A DNA stretch of 64,000 nt from Flavobacterium sp. Leaf82 (lineage in GTDB: Bacteria > Bacteroidota > Bacteroidia > Flavobacteriales > Flavobacteriaceae), in the NCBI RefSeq assembly GCF_001422725.1, contig NZ_LMMA01000033.1, positions 244,752 to 308,751 of the forward strand, given 5' to 3'. Numbering within the stretch: the stretch's first letter is position 1; every line of letters begins with the position of its first letter. A program made the position numbers and the translations under genes. The notes below the pieces were generated by a model. It ran no database searches. It was not told the origin of the DNA and saw only the letters and a list, made by a program, of their open reading frames with translations. Positions 17,629-27,165 of the stretch are shown piece by piece.

Positions 17629-18858
17629 TTATTCTTTTATTACTGCATCTTTACGTTCTAACAATGCCATATAAAATCCGTCGAAACCAGACTCAGAAGC
17701 TAAAATTTTACGATCTTTTATGAAAGTAAATTGTTTACCAATTTCGGTTTTTAAGAATTTCTCTACTTGTTCCTGATTTTCAGATGGTAAAACAGAGCAA
17801 GTTGCATAAACTAATTTTCCGCCTGGTTTTACAATTTTAGAATAGCTTTCTAAAACTTCTGCCTGAACTTTACGAATGTTGTCAATAAACTCAGGTTTTA
17901 ATTTCCATTTTGCATCAGGATTTCTTTTTAGAACTCCTAAACCACTACATGGCGCATCAATTAGAACACGATCCGCTTTTTCGTGCAATTTTTTGATCAC
18001 TTTTGTTGTGTCAATAATACGATATTCAATATTAAAAGCGCCATTTCTTTTTGCTCTTAATTTTAATTGTTTCAATTTGCTTTCATACAAATCCATTGCA
18101 ATCAATTGTCCTTTGTTTTCCATTAAAGAAGCAATGTGCAATGTTTTTCCTCCAGCTCCGGCACAAGTATCAACAACACGCATTCCAGGTTTTACATCCA
18201 TAAAACCGGCAACTAATTGTGAGTTTGCATCCTGAACTTCAAAAAGTCCTTGTTTAAAAGCGTCTGTCAAAAATACATTTGCTCTTTCTTTTAAAACTAA
18301 AGCTTCCGGTTGATCTTTTAAATATTCAGTTTCAATATTCAAATCCATCAACGTGTTTCTCAGGCTTTCTTTAGTTCCTTTAAGTGTATTAGTTCTTAAA
18401 ATAACTTTTGCAGGTTGATTTTGAGCAGCAATTTCTGTAGCCCAAACTTTTTCGCCTAATTCTTTTACACCCAATTCATCCATCCAGTCCGGAATAGATT
18501 CTTTTAATGCTCTGATTTTAGAAAGTTCATCAAAACGTCCTTTTATTTTTCTTTCAGGAGTTCCTTCCAGTTGTTTCCAATCCGGAATAGGATATCCTCT
18601 TAAAACTGCCCAAACTGCGAACATTCTCCATAGGTTCTCTCTGTCGAAAGGTTCTTTTACTTCGGCAATTTCTGCGTATAATCGTTTCCAACGAACAATT
18701 TCGTATATCGTTTCAGCAACAAACTTCCTATCAGAACTTCCCCAACGTTTGTCTTTTTTTAATGCTCTTGCTACCACTTTGTCTGCATATTCTCCTTCAT
18801 TGAAAATAGCATTTAAAGAATCGATGGTAGTATAAACTAAATTTCTGTGTAATCTCAT
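17629..18858 (-). CDS. RsmB/NOP-type RNA m5C methyltransferase
   Basis: This 409-residue SAM-dependent enzyme carries VVDTCAGAGGKTLHIA (SAM site, about residues 208-223), DAPCSGLGVLKRNPDAKW (motif IV with one catalytic Cys, about 288) and YATCSVLPSENQEQV (motif VI with the nucleophilic Cys, about 350). That double-Cys arrangement identifies an RNA m5C methyltransferase. The likely target is 16S rRNA, as for RsmB. The N-terminal 150 residues resemble the NusB-like/RsmB N-domain only loosely. It is a single gene between two terminators. Confidence 0.9.
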   Translation of the reverse strand: MRLHRNLVYTTIDSLNAIFNEGEYADKVVARALKKDKRWGSSDRKFVAETIYEIVRWKRLYAEIAEVKEPFDRENLWRMFAVWAVLRGYPIPDWKQLEGTPERKIKGRFDELSKIRALKESIPDWMDELGVKELGEKVWATEIAAQNQPAKVILRTNTLKGTKESLRNTLMDLNIETEYLKDQPEALVLKERANVFLTDAFKQGLFEVQDANSQLVAGFMDVKPGMRVVDTCAGAGGKTLHIASLMENKGQLIAMDLYESKLKQLKLRAKRNGAFNIEYRIIDTTKVIKKLHEKADRVLIDAPCSGLGVLKRNPDAKWKLKPEFIDNIRKVQAEVLESYSKIVKPGGKLVYATCSVLPSENQEQVEKFLKTEIGKQFTFIKDRKILASESGFDGFYMALLERKDAVIKE

Positions 18859-18945
18859 TTTAAATATTTGAGTTGCAAAGGTACTATTAATTGATTGAAA
18901 GTTAAATTTTTAATTTTGATTGTTGTTTTAACTTCCTTTAAAAAG

Positions 18946-18984
18946 AAAAAAAACACTCTAATAAAGTTTAAAAGAGTGTTTTTT
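18946..18984 (-). terminator. Hairpin after kup
   Basis: AAACACTCT pairs with AGAGTGTTT, with A/T tracts on both sides, just beyond the stop of the leftward kup gene. Confidence 0.75.
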
Positions 18985-19004
18985 GAATGTGTTTTGAATT
19001 GATT

Positions 19005-20978
19005 TTATTTTATAATTCGGGTTAATCCGATGTTTTCCGGAGCGTGAAGCACCATTGGGAATTTTTCTATTTTTACCGAACTACTATCTAAACCAAAGGC
19101 TCTTTCTTCAGACAAACTCAGTTTCTTGATAAAGAAATAAGAGTTCATGATGATATTTTCGTGCCATCTTAAATCATTATCATTCGATAAAAACTTCTCA
19201 GATAATACAAATTTAAAGTCACCAATGATATTGTTTTTGTTTAATGATTCGTAACGGCTGGTAATATCTACTTCGCCACGTTTTACCATATCACGAATTA
19301 CTTCTCTAAACATTAAATTGATTTTTGTAGGTTCTCTAAATCCTAAGTTAAAATCGATTCTGTAAATATCGTCTTTCGCAATCTCAGTAACTTTATATTG
19401 TGTTTTGTATGGTTCAGTAAGAATGTTTACATGTACAAACCAATAAATGTCAGCTCTTTTAGGACGTTTTTGCAATATCGAATAGATTACTTTTTCCTCT
19501 AATTCATCAACGCGGTTTGCATTGGTCATGTATACCAAATGCGTTGCGTATTTAGGAATAGATAAGTCTTCGCTTAACTCCATTAATACTTTCTTATAAT
19601 CGTCAATTTTAATGATTTTAGTGTAGCTTTTATTAATTTTCTTAGCCAGATACCAGATTGTCATAATCGAAATCAGCAGCATTGCAATGATTAAAGTTAC
19701 ATAACCACCCTCGGCAAATTTGGTAATATTAGCAATTAAGAAACTAAATTCTATCAATAAATAAATTGTAATAAGCGGAACCATCAAATACAATTTTACT
19801 CGTTTCATTATTAAATAATAATTAAGTAAAATAGTAGTCATGATCATGCATAAAATGATTGCTAAACCATAAGCATGCTCCATGTTACCTGATTTTTCGA
19901 AATGCAAAACGATTCCGACACAACCAAAAAACAATAACCAGTTAATCGACGGAATGTACAATTGTCCTTTTACTTCAGTAGGATATTTGATTTTTACTTT
20001 TGGCCAGAAATTCAATCGCATTGCTTCGTTTATCAAAGTAAATGAACCACTAATAAGCGCCTGAGAAGCAATAACCGCTGCTAAAGTTGCAACCACAATA
20101 CCAAACGGAAGAAACCAATGTGGCATGATGAGGTAAAAAGGATTTCCGTTTTCACCGCCTAATTGCTGCAAAGTGCTTCCTTCGTGGTGGATTAAATAAG
20201 CTGCCTGACCAAAGTAATTTAATACTAAAGTAGTTTTTACAAAAATCCAGCTGATTCTAATATTTTTTCTTCCGCAATGTCCCATGTCAGAGTACAAAGC
20301 TTCTGCACCAGTTGTACATAAAAATACAAAACCAAGAACGAAGAAACCATCAGGATGAATAGATAATAAATGGTAAGCATAATAAGGATTTACCGCTTTT
20401 ATTACTTCCGGATGATTTATAATCTGGATAGTTCCAAGAGTTCCCAACATGGCAAACCAGATAAGCATCATTGGAGCAAAAAACTTTCCAACCAGCTTGG
20501 TCCCAAATTGTTGAATGGTAAATAATATGAATAAAATTCCGATAACAATATATACAATTGTCTGGGTTTGCATAGTAGGATAAAACGCCCTGATTCCTTC
20601 TACTGCTGAAGATATCGAAATTGGCGGTGTTATAATTCCATCAGCAAGCAAGGCACTTCCTCCAATTATGGCGGGCACGATGAGCCATTGAATTTTAGTC
20701 TTTTTGACTAGTGCATAAAGTGCAAAAATACCACCTTCGCCATGATTATCAGCGCTTAAGGTAATAAGTACGTATTTTATGGTAGTTTGTAAAGTCAAGG
20801 TCCAGAAAACACAAGAAATTCCACCCAGAACAATATCAGAATTAATGGCGTACTCACCAAGTATGGCTTTCATTACATACAATGGAGAAGTACCAATATC
20901 CCCATAAATAATCCCTAATGTTATCAATAAACCCCCTATAGACAACTTACTATGTAAGTTTTTATGCGATGCGCTCAT
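19005..20978 (-). CDS. kup: KUP-family potassium uptake transporter
   Basis: I chose the ATG at 20978 (MSASHKNLHSKLSIGGLLITLGIIYGDIGTSPLYVMKAIL), giving 657 residues; the frame opens 19 codons earlier. GIVYGDIGTSPLY-type sequence in the first transmembrane helix is diagnostic of KUP/HAK/KT transporters, which import K+ with protons. About 12 hydrophobic segments cover residues 15-450. A hydrophilic C-terminal domain of some 200 residues follows. It stands alone and is flanked by terminators. Confidence 0.95.
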   Translation of the reverse strand: MSASHKNLHSKLSIGGLLITLGIIYGDIGTSPLYVMKAILGEYAINSDIVLGGISCVFWTLTLQTTIKYVLITLSADNHGEGGIFALYALVKKTKIQWLIVPAIIGGSALLADGIITPPISISSAVEGIRAFYPTMQTQTIVYIVIGILFILFTIQQFGTKLVGKFFAPMMLIWFAMLGTLGTIQIINHPEVIKAVNPYYAYHLLSIHPDGFFVLGFVFLCTTGAEALYSDMGHCGRKNIRISWIFVKTTLVLNYFGQAAYLIHHEGSTLQQLGGENGNPFYLIMPHWFLPFGIVVATLAAVIASQALISGSFTLINEAMRLNFWPKVKIKYPTEVKGQLYIPSINWLLFFGCVGIVLHFEKSGNMEHAYGLAIILCMIMTTILLNYYLIMKRVKLYLMVPLITIYLLIEFSFLIANITKFAEGGYVTLIIAMLLISIMTIWYLAKKINKSYTKIIKIDDYKKVLMELSEDLSIPKYATHLVYMTNANRVDELEEKVIYSILQKRPKRADIYWFVHVNILTEPYKTQYKVTEIAKDDIYRIDFNLGFREPTKINLMFREVIRDMVKRGEVDITSRYESLNKNNIIGDFKFVLSEKFLSNDNDLRWHENIIMNSYFFIKKLSLSEERAFGLDSSSVKIEKFPMVLHAPENIGLTRIIK

Positions 20979-21049
20979 GTATGTTTTTATAAAAGACGGT
21001 TGCAAATTTACTGTTTTAAAACAAATTAGCATCAATTATAATTAAAAAG

Positions 21050-21082
21050 ATAAAAAAAAGCACAATCGTTAAATTGTGCTTT
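21050..21082 (-). terminator. Terminator of secreted Asn/Arg-rich protein gene
   Basis: AAAGCACAAT pairs with ATTGTGCTTT, followed on the minus strand by a T-rich run, between the 21113-22363 gene and kup. Confidence 0.85.
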
Positions 21083-21112
21083 AGATTTTTATTTAGAAAT
21101 GCGAATTTAATA

Positions 21113-22363
21113 TTAACCTCTTCTTCCTCCGGCGCTTCTTCCGCCAGCAGAATTTTCTCTTTGTGGCTGACTGCTTCTTGATTCCTGGCTTACTCTTGGA
21201 GCTTCAGAACGTTGCGTGTTTTGAGTTCTCGCTGAGTTTCCTCTGCTTTCTGAGTTTCCTCTGTTTTCAGAATAACTTCTTGGAGTTTCTGTTCTTTGAG
21301 GTGTAACGTTTCTATTCGTGTTTACATTATCTTGAGAATTTCCTCTTGAAACATTCCCATTATTTTGACTGTAATCTCTTCTGGTTTCTGTTCTTGGAGT
21401 ATTTTCAACTCTTACCGGATTGTTTACAGTAGGATTGCTTCCTGTAGATGCACTATTTCTGTTTGATGAAGCAGAACGATTTGTGTTGTAACTTCTGTCA
21501 GTGCTCGTTCTGTTTTCAGCATAATTTCTGTTTGGAGCAGTTCTGTTGTCTGTAGTAGAAACTCTTCCTGTATTAGATCTGTTTGTGCTGTAATTTTGGT
21601 TTCTGCCTGTTTCTCTGCTCGCAACACGTCTTTGATCGAGATCATATCTGTTAGATACATTAGAATGTCTTTGAGCAAAGCTATAGTCAGGACGTCTTGT
21701 TTCGTAACCATAAGTACGTCTTGATTCATACATAACCGGAGCTCTGTAACTTCTTCTTGTATTTACATAGTTATAATGATTATTTACGTTGATGTAAACA
21801 TTAATATTGTTTCTGTATCTGTAAATTGGGAAGGGTCTCCAAACTGAATAATAGGTTGGATAATAGTTCCATCCCCATGTAGAACAGTAAGGTCTGTAAT
21901 TGGTTACCCAAAATGAGCTGTAAATTACGGGTGTTACATTATAAACCGGCTCATAAATATAATTTGCACCATATAAATAAGTATTACCTACAACCTGAAC
22001 CACGACTCTGTTAGAGTTATCTCTTTCTACATCGATTGTTGCAATGTCCTGATAAACATCACGATCTAAAACTGCCTGAATAATTACAACGTGGGTTCTG
22101 TCTTCTACAGATTCGATTACACGTAAATAATCAACCTGATCATCTCCATTTAAATCTAGATTTGATATTTGGTATTTTGGATCATTCAAACGTCTTTCAA
22201 AATCCTGAAGATTGGCTGATTCTCCAAAAATAGAAGCCACGGCTCTTAAATCTAAGTTATCGCTTATATCTGAATTCTTTGCATATACAGTAGTTTGGCT
22301 TTGAACTTGTACAGAACTAAAACCTAATGTTAACAGGGCTATAAATAGTAGTTTCGTTTTCAT
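21113..22363 (-). CDS. Secreted protein with Arg/Asn/Ser/Thr-rich tail
   Basis: The 416-residue protein has a signal peptide (MKTKLLFIALLTLGFSSVQVQSQ). Residues 25-135 form a compact domain with a DLNGDDQVDYLRVIE segment resembling a calcium-binding loop. Next comes a Tyr/Trp/Pro-rich stretch (YRPYCSTWGWNYYPTYYSVWRPFPIYRYRNNINVYI). The last 200 residues are low complexity with many NR, RN, TER and SRGN units, ending GGRSAGGRRG. Proteins of this layout are common and uncharacterised in Flavobacteriia. The basic disordered tail suggests a surface or cell-envelope role. Confidence 0.8.
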   Translation of the reverse strand: MKTKLLFIALLTLGFSSVQVQSQTTVYAKNSDISDNLDLRAVASIFGESANLQDFERRLNDPKYQISNLDLNGDDQVDYLRVIESVEDRTHVVIIQAVLDRDVYQDIATIDVERDNSNRVVVQVVGNTYLYGANYIYEPVYNVTPVIYSSFWVTNYRPYCSTWGWNYYPTYYSVWRPFPIYRYRNNINVYINVNNHYNYVNTRRSYRAPVMYESRRTYGYETRRPDYSFAQRHSNVSNRYDLDQRRVASRETGRNQNYSTNRSNTGRVSTTDNRTAPNRNYAENRTSTDRSYNTNRSASSNRNSASTGSNPTVNNPVRVENTPRTETRRDYSQNNGNVSRGNSQDNVNTNRNVTPQRTETPRSYSENRGNSESRGNSARTQNTQRSEAPRVSQESRSSQPQRENSAGGRSAGGRRG

Positions 22364-22484
22364 TTTAAATCATATTAAGATTAATATTGTGAGATATCCA
22401 ATTACTGTGCCAGAAAAAAACACCTAACTTATTTTATATTTTGTAAATAATTGTATTTTAGCGCCAAATAAACTCTAATTGATT

Positions 22485-23546
22485 ATGAAAAAACTAATTT
22501 TATTTTGTTGCGCTTTTGTTTTGTTTATGTCTTTTAAGACGCTGAATTACAGTGATAAAGTAGGGTTAAATGGTTATTTTTCGACTGTCAAAATAGATAC
22601 TTTATTTAAGGATCAAATTAGTATTCGCGCCATATCAATAGATAAAAACAAGGTCTGGTACGGTGGCGATAATTCTCGTTTTGGCTATTATGATTTAGAT
22701 AAAAATGAGAAATTTGAAGAGCATATTTATCGCGATACTTTAAAGCTTGAATTTAGAAGTATAGCACAAACTTCTAACGATGTTTTTTTATTAAGTATAG
22801 GAAATCCCGCACTACTTTATCAGGTTTCTAAAAAAACTCAAAAAGTAAAATTAGTTTACAAGGAAGTCCATACAAAAGTATTTTATGATAGTATGCAATT
22901 CTGGAATGATAAAGAAGGAATCGCAATTGGAGATCCTACAGAAGATACTTTTTCGATCATTATTACCCGTGATGGAGGAGAAAATTGGACAAAATTATTA
23001 TCAGATAAATTACCAACAAACGCTACGGGCGAGGCAGCTTTTGCAGCAAGTAATTCAAATATTGTAATAAAAGGAAACGAAACATGGATTTTTTCAGGCG
23101 GAAAAAAAGCTAGGACTTTTTATTCTCCTGATAAAGGTAAAACCTGGAAAGTAATCGAAACGCCAATAGTTCAGGGTAAAGAAATGACCGGAATTTTTAC
23201 GGCTGATTTTTATGATGCGAAAACCGGTTTTATCGCTGGAGGAGATTATGAATTACCGGATCAAAAAAAGGATAATAAAGCCTTTACAAAAGATGGTGGA
23301 AAAACCTGGAATGTAATAGGTCAAAATGAAGGTTTTGGTTATGCTTCCTGCGTGCAGTATGTTCCCGGAACTAATGGTAGCCAATTGGTTTGTGTGGGAT
23401 CAGGAGGATTGCAATATTCTACAGATAATGGCGCTTCATGGATACAATTATCAGATGATACTAAGCTTTTTACAATTCGATTTTTAAATAAAAATACGGC
23501 AATTGCTGCAGGATATAATAAAATGGTTCGAATTAATTTTAAATAA
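22485..23546 (+). CDS. Secreted Ycf48-like beta-propeller protein
   Basis: I chose the ATG at 22485 (MKKLILFCCAFVLFMSF) over the in-frame TTG two codons earlier; it gives 353 residues with a signal peptide. Repeated sialidase/BNR-like blades are visible: TRDGGENWTKL, SPDKGKTWKVIE, TKDGGKTWNVIGQ and STDNGASWIQLS. These are the Asp-boxes of Ycf48/photosystem-assembly-like propellers, which in Bacteroidota are often labelled oxidoreductase without evidence. It is a single gene. The likely role is protein binding in the periplasm; no enzyme motif is seen. Confidence 0.85.
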   Translation: MKKLILFCCAFVLFMSFKTLNYSDKVGLNGYFSTVKIDTLFKDQISIRAISIDKNKVWYGGDNSRFGYYDLDKNEKFEEHIYRDTLKLEFRSIAQTSNDVFLLSIGNPALLYQVSKKTQKVKLVYKEVHTKVFYDSMQFWNDKEGIAIGDPTEDTFSIIITRDGGENWTKLLSDKLPTNATGEAAFAASNSNIVIKGNETWIFSGGKKARTFYSPDKGKTWKVIETPIVQGKEMTGIFTADFYDAKTGFIAGGDYELPDQKKDNKAFTKDGGKTWNVIGQNEGFGYASCVQYVPGTNGSQLVCVGSGGLQYSTDNGASWIQLSDDTKLFTIRFLNKNTAIAAGYNKMVRINFK

Positions 23547-23637
23547 TTAGAAAGAACTCTAAATAACAAGAACCCTAAATAATAAAGTAAGTATTATTAT
23601 AAAGGGTTCCTGTCGCTGTTGTACTGTAAAATGTATT

Positions 23638-24096
23638 TTAATCTTTACCTGCTTTATCTCGATATTGCTGCAGTAATTTGCGATTAAAATCGTCTTCTGA
23701 TTTTTTAAGCTTTAATATCTTTTTAGCCGAAAGTACTTTTTTCAAATTCGTCATGTATTTATCGCGCAAAAGATACAGCTCTTTGTCTGTGCTTTCCATT
23801 TGTGATAAAAGCGTTACGGCATCTTTATCAGACATTGAATTGATATTATCATCATCTAATTTACGCATGTACGTTTTCATTTTCTGATGTCTTAATTCAA
23901 ATTGTTTATCATCATAAACATTATAAATAGGCCAGAATTTTTCAGCTTCTGTTGAGGTTAATTCCAGCTCAGTCGTTAAAAATGAAACTTTATAAGCTTT
24001 AATTTTTTCTCTCTTTTCATCAGTTTTGCCGCTTTGTGCATAAAACGAAAAACTAACCAGAAACAGGATTATCGGAAGTATATTTTTGATTTTCAT
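23638..24096 (-). CDS. Periplasmic Spy/CpxP-like helical protein
   Basis: The 152-residue protein has a signal peptide (MKIKNILPIILFLVSFSFYAQ). The rest is helical and charged: KVSFLTTELELTSTEAEKFWPIYNVYDDKQFELR and later LLSQMESTDKELYLLRDKYMTNLKKVLSAKKILKLKKSE. This resembles the LTxxQ/Spy-CpxP type of stress proteins. It is the third gene of an operon after a sigma factor and its presumed anti-sigma factor, 12 bp from the latter. It may act as the periplasmic sensor or target of that pathway. The family assignment is by pattern, not strong identity. Confidence 0.75.
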   Translation of the reverse strand: MKIKNILPIILFLVSFSFYAQSGKTDEKREKIKAYKVSFLTTELELTSTEAEKFWPIYNVYDDKQFELRHQKMKTYMRKLDDDNINSMSDKDAVTLLSQMESTDKELYLLRDKYMTNLKKVLSAKKILKLKKSEDDFNRKLLQQYRDKAGKD

Positions 24097-24108
24097 TTTT
24101 TAGTTTTT

Positions 24109-24525
24109 TTATTCTGATATTAAATGCTCAATATTTGGATTTGTTGCCAGAATATCCTCAAGGGTTTCATCTTCAATTGCAACATTTTTACTTAATTGCT
24201 GAATGTCTTTTGTATCTAGTTTTTGAATTAAATCATATTGATTTAAATTCGACTGATAAGATAAATAGGTTTCTAAAGTATCTTCATCCAGATCTTTAGA
24301 GGTATTGTTGTAATTATTAACTATAGGGATCATTAAGGCAATAACAACTACAGCGGCAGCAAGTAGCGAAAGTACTTTTTTACGCTTGTAAATTGGGATT
24401 ACTTTTACTTCCTGTTCTTCGTTTGCCCGTTCTAAAACTTTTGCCGAAAAATTATCAAAGTAATTTTCCGGAGTTTTAAATCCAGTTGTTATTTTGGGTT
24501 CGTTTTCTAATTTAAATGCTTTCAT
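24109..24525 (-). CDS. Probable anti-sigma factor, single-pass membrane protein
   Basis: This 138-residue protein has a hydrophilic N-terminal half with basic residues just before one membrane helix (VLSLLAAAVVVIALMIPIV, about residues 50-68). An acidic periplasmic tail of about 65 residues follows. No zinc-binding HxxxCxxC anti-sigma motif is present. Its place directly behind an ECF sigma factor gene (33-bp gap) and its topology are typical for a membrane anti-sigma factor. That role is inferred from context only. Confidence 0.7.
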   Translation of the reverse strand: MKAFKLENEPKITTGFKTPENYFDNFSAKVLERANEEQEVKVIPIYKRKKVLSLLAAAVVVIALMIPIVNNYNNTSKDLDEDTLETYLSYQSNLNQYDLIQKLDTKDIQQLSKNVAIEDETLEDILATNPNIEHLISE

Positions 24526-24558
24526 AATGTCTATAAGATATGTTTTATAACAAAAGGT

Positions 24559-25101
24559 TTAATTTGATGTAACATATATTTCAATTTTTTTTACAGCATG
24601 ATGATAAGATGCTTTCAAAGCGCCCACTGAAGTTCCCAGAATTTCAGCAATTTCTTCGTATTTTAACTCTTGAAAATACTTCATCTTAAAAACCAATTGT
24701 TGCTTTTCCGGCAACGTTACAATTGCTTTTTGAAGTTTTAACTGAATTTCATCTCCGTCAAAATAAACATCAGCCTTCAAATTATCGATGGTTTTGTTTT
24801 GTAATGCCTCAGATGTTAATCCGCTTAGTTTTGCTTTCTGATTTAAAAAAGTAAGAGCCTCGTTAGTGGCAATTCGGTACATCCAGGAAAAGAGTTTACT
24901 TTCGCCTTTAAAATTCTTTAAATACTGAAAAACCTTTACAAAAGTATTCTGCAATACATCATCTGTATCATCATGGTTCAAAACAATGTTTCGAATGTGA
25001 GAATATAATGGTTTTTGATAATCAGACAAGAGTTTTTGAAACGCAGTATTTTGCGTTTTAGGATCTAATAATTGTTGTATAAATTCCTTCTCGTCTGTCA
25101 A
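24559..25101 (-). CDS. ECF RNA polymerase sigma factor
   Basis: This 180-residue sigma-70 family protein has region 2 with DDTDDVLQNTFVKVFQYLKNFKGESKLFSWMYRIATNEALTFL (about residues 43-88). Region 4 follows with LPEKQQLVFKMKYFQELKYEEIAEILGTSVGALKASYHHAVKKI (about 130-173). It lacks region 3, as ECF factors do. It is the first gene of a three-gene operon with a membrane anti-sigma candidate and a Spy-like periplasmic protein, so it probably controls an envelope-stress response. Confidence 0.92.
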   Translation of the reverse strand: MTDEKEFIQQLLDPKTQNTAFQKLLSDYQKPLYSHIRNIVLNHDDTDDVLQNTFVKVFQYLKNFKGESKLFSWMYRIATNEALTFLNQKAKLSGLTSEALQNKTIDNLKADVYFDGDEIQLKLQKAIVTLPEKQQLVFKMKYFQELKYEEIAEILGTSVGALKASYHHAVKKIEIYVTSN

Positions 25102-25161
25102 ATTTTTCGATTTATCTTATTAGAATGAACTTTAAACAAAAGGTTTAATGCATCATTTATT

Positions 25162-26310
25162 TTAAAACTCTGACTGCTCTTCTTCTGTAGTAGGTTTAGG
25201 TGCTGGTTTAGGTGTTTCTGTAGCAGGTTTAGGCGAAGCAGGTTCTGCTGTTGGAGTATTGTATACAGGAACTTTAACCACAGGAACTACTTTTGGTTTT
25301 ACAGGAAAATAAATTTCTGTCATTAACTTAGATGGGCTTTTTACATCCAGCTTGCTAATGGCCAGAATTTCAAGATGAGACCAGCTTAACTCTGGTGTGA
25401 TTTTTTCTTTATTGATAAAAGCAGTAGTTTTTGCAATTGCGGTATTCAAATGCGTGTAATCTCCTTTTAGAGTCGTTTTTACGGCTTCAAAACCATTAAG
25501 TTTTCCTCCTAAAATATCACTTCCGGATGTGGTCATGATTTCTTTGTTTGTAGGTAAACAAATCGAGATTTTTGCTAATCCTTTTTGTGTATCATAAGTA
25601 TGATAAATTATAAAAGGTTTTCCGTTTGTAGACAAACCATTGTTTTTGCTAAACTCAATAAGTTTAGGAATTACAATTCTTGCATTTTTATTTATTTTAG
25701 AAATCTCACTCGTAAAAGTTTGTTTGATATAAGGAGTTTCTGTTTTCTTTACTAAACCATTTACATTGATAGCAAAAGTTTTAGTTTCATAATCTAAATT
25801 TTTATCGATGTTAGCAAGGCTTTTTTCATAAATAGTTCCAATGACTTTATCAGAACCTCCATTTAGCGCAGTGTATACTTTAAATAAAAAGCTCATTGTT
25901 CCGCTAGCTTTCCAGGTAACTTTTGTTTTTCCTGCCAGAGTATCTTTAAATGTCCAGTTTACATCAGCTTCTGTGCCGTCATATTTCATTTTTTGCTGAA
26001 TACTTTCACCGTCAATTGCTTTTAGGGTAATCGCATTTCCTTTTCCTTCAGCTCCGTCCCAGTAATAAGACGCACCATTTCCGGCAGTTTTATTTGGGAA
26101 CGTCATTTTTATTGATGAATCTTCAACAGACCACGATTCAAAATCTTCGTAATTTCTAAAATCATTTACGTAATTATAAACCGTTGCTTTTGGCGAATTG
26201 ATCACTTTGCTTCTTTCTACAGAAAAAATCCCTTTTTGGGTAGCGACAAAAACAGTAAGAGCAACTAAGCTTAATAATAACAGGAGAAATAAATATTTTA
26301 GAATCTTCAT
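25162..26310 (-). CDS. SRPBCC (START-like) domain protein with membrane anchor
   Basis: The 382-residue protein has an N-terminal membrane helix (residues 4-25), then a SRPBCC/polyketide-cyclase-like fold (VERSKVINSPKATVYNYVNDFRNYEDFESW ... TFPNKTAGNGASYYWDG ... TKVTWKASG). The middle and C-terminal part (about 185-330) resembles a GyrI/AraC effector-binding-like domain. The last 45 residues are a Pro/Lys/Thr/Glu-rich tail. It probably binds a small hydrophobic ligand outside the membrane. It is 60 bp upstream of the sigma factor and in the same direction, so read-through is possible. Confidence 0.8.
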   Translation of the reverse strand: MKILKYLFLLLLLSLVALTVFVATQKGIFSVERSKVINSPKATVYNYVNDFRNYEDFESWSVEDSSIKMTFPNKTAGNGASYYWDGAEGKGNAITLKAIDGESIQQKMKYDGTEADVNWTFKDTLAGKTKVTWKASGTMSFLFKVYTALNGGSDKVIGTIYEKSLANIDKNLDYETKTFAINVNGLVKKTETPYIKQTFTSEISKINKNARIVIPKLIEFSKNNGLSTNGKPFIIYHTYDTQKGLAKISICLPTNKEIMTTSGSDILGGKLNGFEAVKTTLKGDYTHLNTAIAKTTAFINKEKITPELSWSHLEILAISKLDVKSPSKLMTEIYFPVKPKVVPVVKVPVYNTPTAEPASPKPATETPKPAPKPTTEEEQSEF

Positions 26311-26500
26311 TGTAGTCGTTTATTTTGTGTCGTAAAGTTATAAATTTAAATTACCAGTCGCAATAATAACGGAGCAATAAAAGTACACTTTATAAATTAT
26401 ATTGGTCAAAAAAAGCTTTAAATAAACGTTTTTGAAGATGTTTAAGTATAAAAAGCTTCTAAAGTTATTTTATTCTAAATATAGCAATAAATTTTTGAAA

Positions 26501-26689
26501 TTATCTTTTAAAGAAAAATTTGATAACAAATAAAAGAGCAATAAAAATCAAGAATACAATTAAAACTTTATAATTTCCTTTATAAAAAACTTTATGCAAA
26601 GCGAGATCTTTACGGTAAGCAAATATCATTACGATTACAAATGCAATAAAAAAACAGAGCGCGAATATTAATTGTCCTTGACTAAACAT
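26501..26689 (-). CDS. Small two-helix membrane protein
   Basis: This 62-residue ORF encodes two hydrophobic segments (about residues 7-24 and 43-59) separated by a basic, aromatic loop (YRKDLALHKVFYKGNYK) and ends in FFKR. That is a typical conserved small inner-membrane protein of flavobacteria. The start MFSQGQLIFALC is the only ATG in a reasonable position. No function can be assigned. Confidence 0.75.
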   Translation of the reverse strand: MFSQGQLIFALCFFIAFVIVMIFAYRKDLALHKVFYKGNYKVLIVFLIFIALLFVIKFFFKR

Positions 26690-26771
26690 AGTTGAAAATT
26701 ATTTTTGACAAATTTAGAGAATTGTATATGAATAGTTGCTAATTTGCCGTTTCATTTAATCAAATAATATC

Positions 26772-27152
26772 ATGAAGAAACAACTTGATGCCGTAACAGA
26801 ATTTCATACTGCTTTTAAAATAGGTCACAGTCAGACTCCAATTGCTGATTTGGGCGAAACAAAGAAAATACTTCGTTATAATTTGATGAAAGAAGAAAAC
26901 GAAGAATATCTTGAAGCTGTTCAGAACAATGATTTGGTCGAGATTGCTGATGCTCTTGGTGATATGATGTATATTTTGTGCGGAACTATTATCGAGCACG
27001 GTTTACAGGATAAAATAGAAGCTGTTTTTGATGAAATTCAGCGTAGTAATATGAGTAAATTAGGCGAAGACGGACAACCTATTTACAGAGAAGATGGTAA
27101 GGTCATGAAAGGACCAAATTATTTTAAACCTGATTTCTCTAAACTTTTATAA
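26772..27152 (+). CDS. MazG-like nucleoside-triphosphate pyrophosphohydrolase
   Basis: The 126-residue all-alpha NTP pyrophosphatase has the MazG/DR2231-type metal-binding pattern: KEENEEYLEAV (ExxE, about residues 40-50) and EIADALGDMMYIL (ExxD, about 56-68). The C-terminal GQPIYREDGKVMKGPNYFKPD is the usual end of the single-domain branch related to HisE and dUTPase-like enzymes. It probably hydrolyses non-canonical dNTPs to the monophosphate. It is a single gene. Confidence 0.88.
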   Translation: MKKQLDAVTEFHTAFKIGHSQTPIADLGETKKILRYNLMKEENEEYLEAVQNNDLVEIADALGDMMYILCGTIIEHGLQDKIEAVFDEIQRSNMSKLGEDGQPIYREDGKVMKGPNYFKPDFSKLL

Positions 27153-27165
27153 TTTTTTTTCACCT

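Noticed and set aside
21424..21729. Open frame inside the secreted Arg/Asn-rich protein gene
   Set aside because: It is an out-of-frame shadow of low-complexity codons on the same strand.
23570..23609. Hairpin GAACCCT...AGGGTTC as a terminator after the Ycf48-like gene
   Set aside because: No T-tract follows it on either strand.
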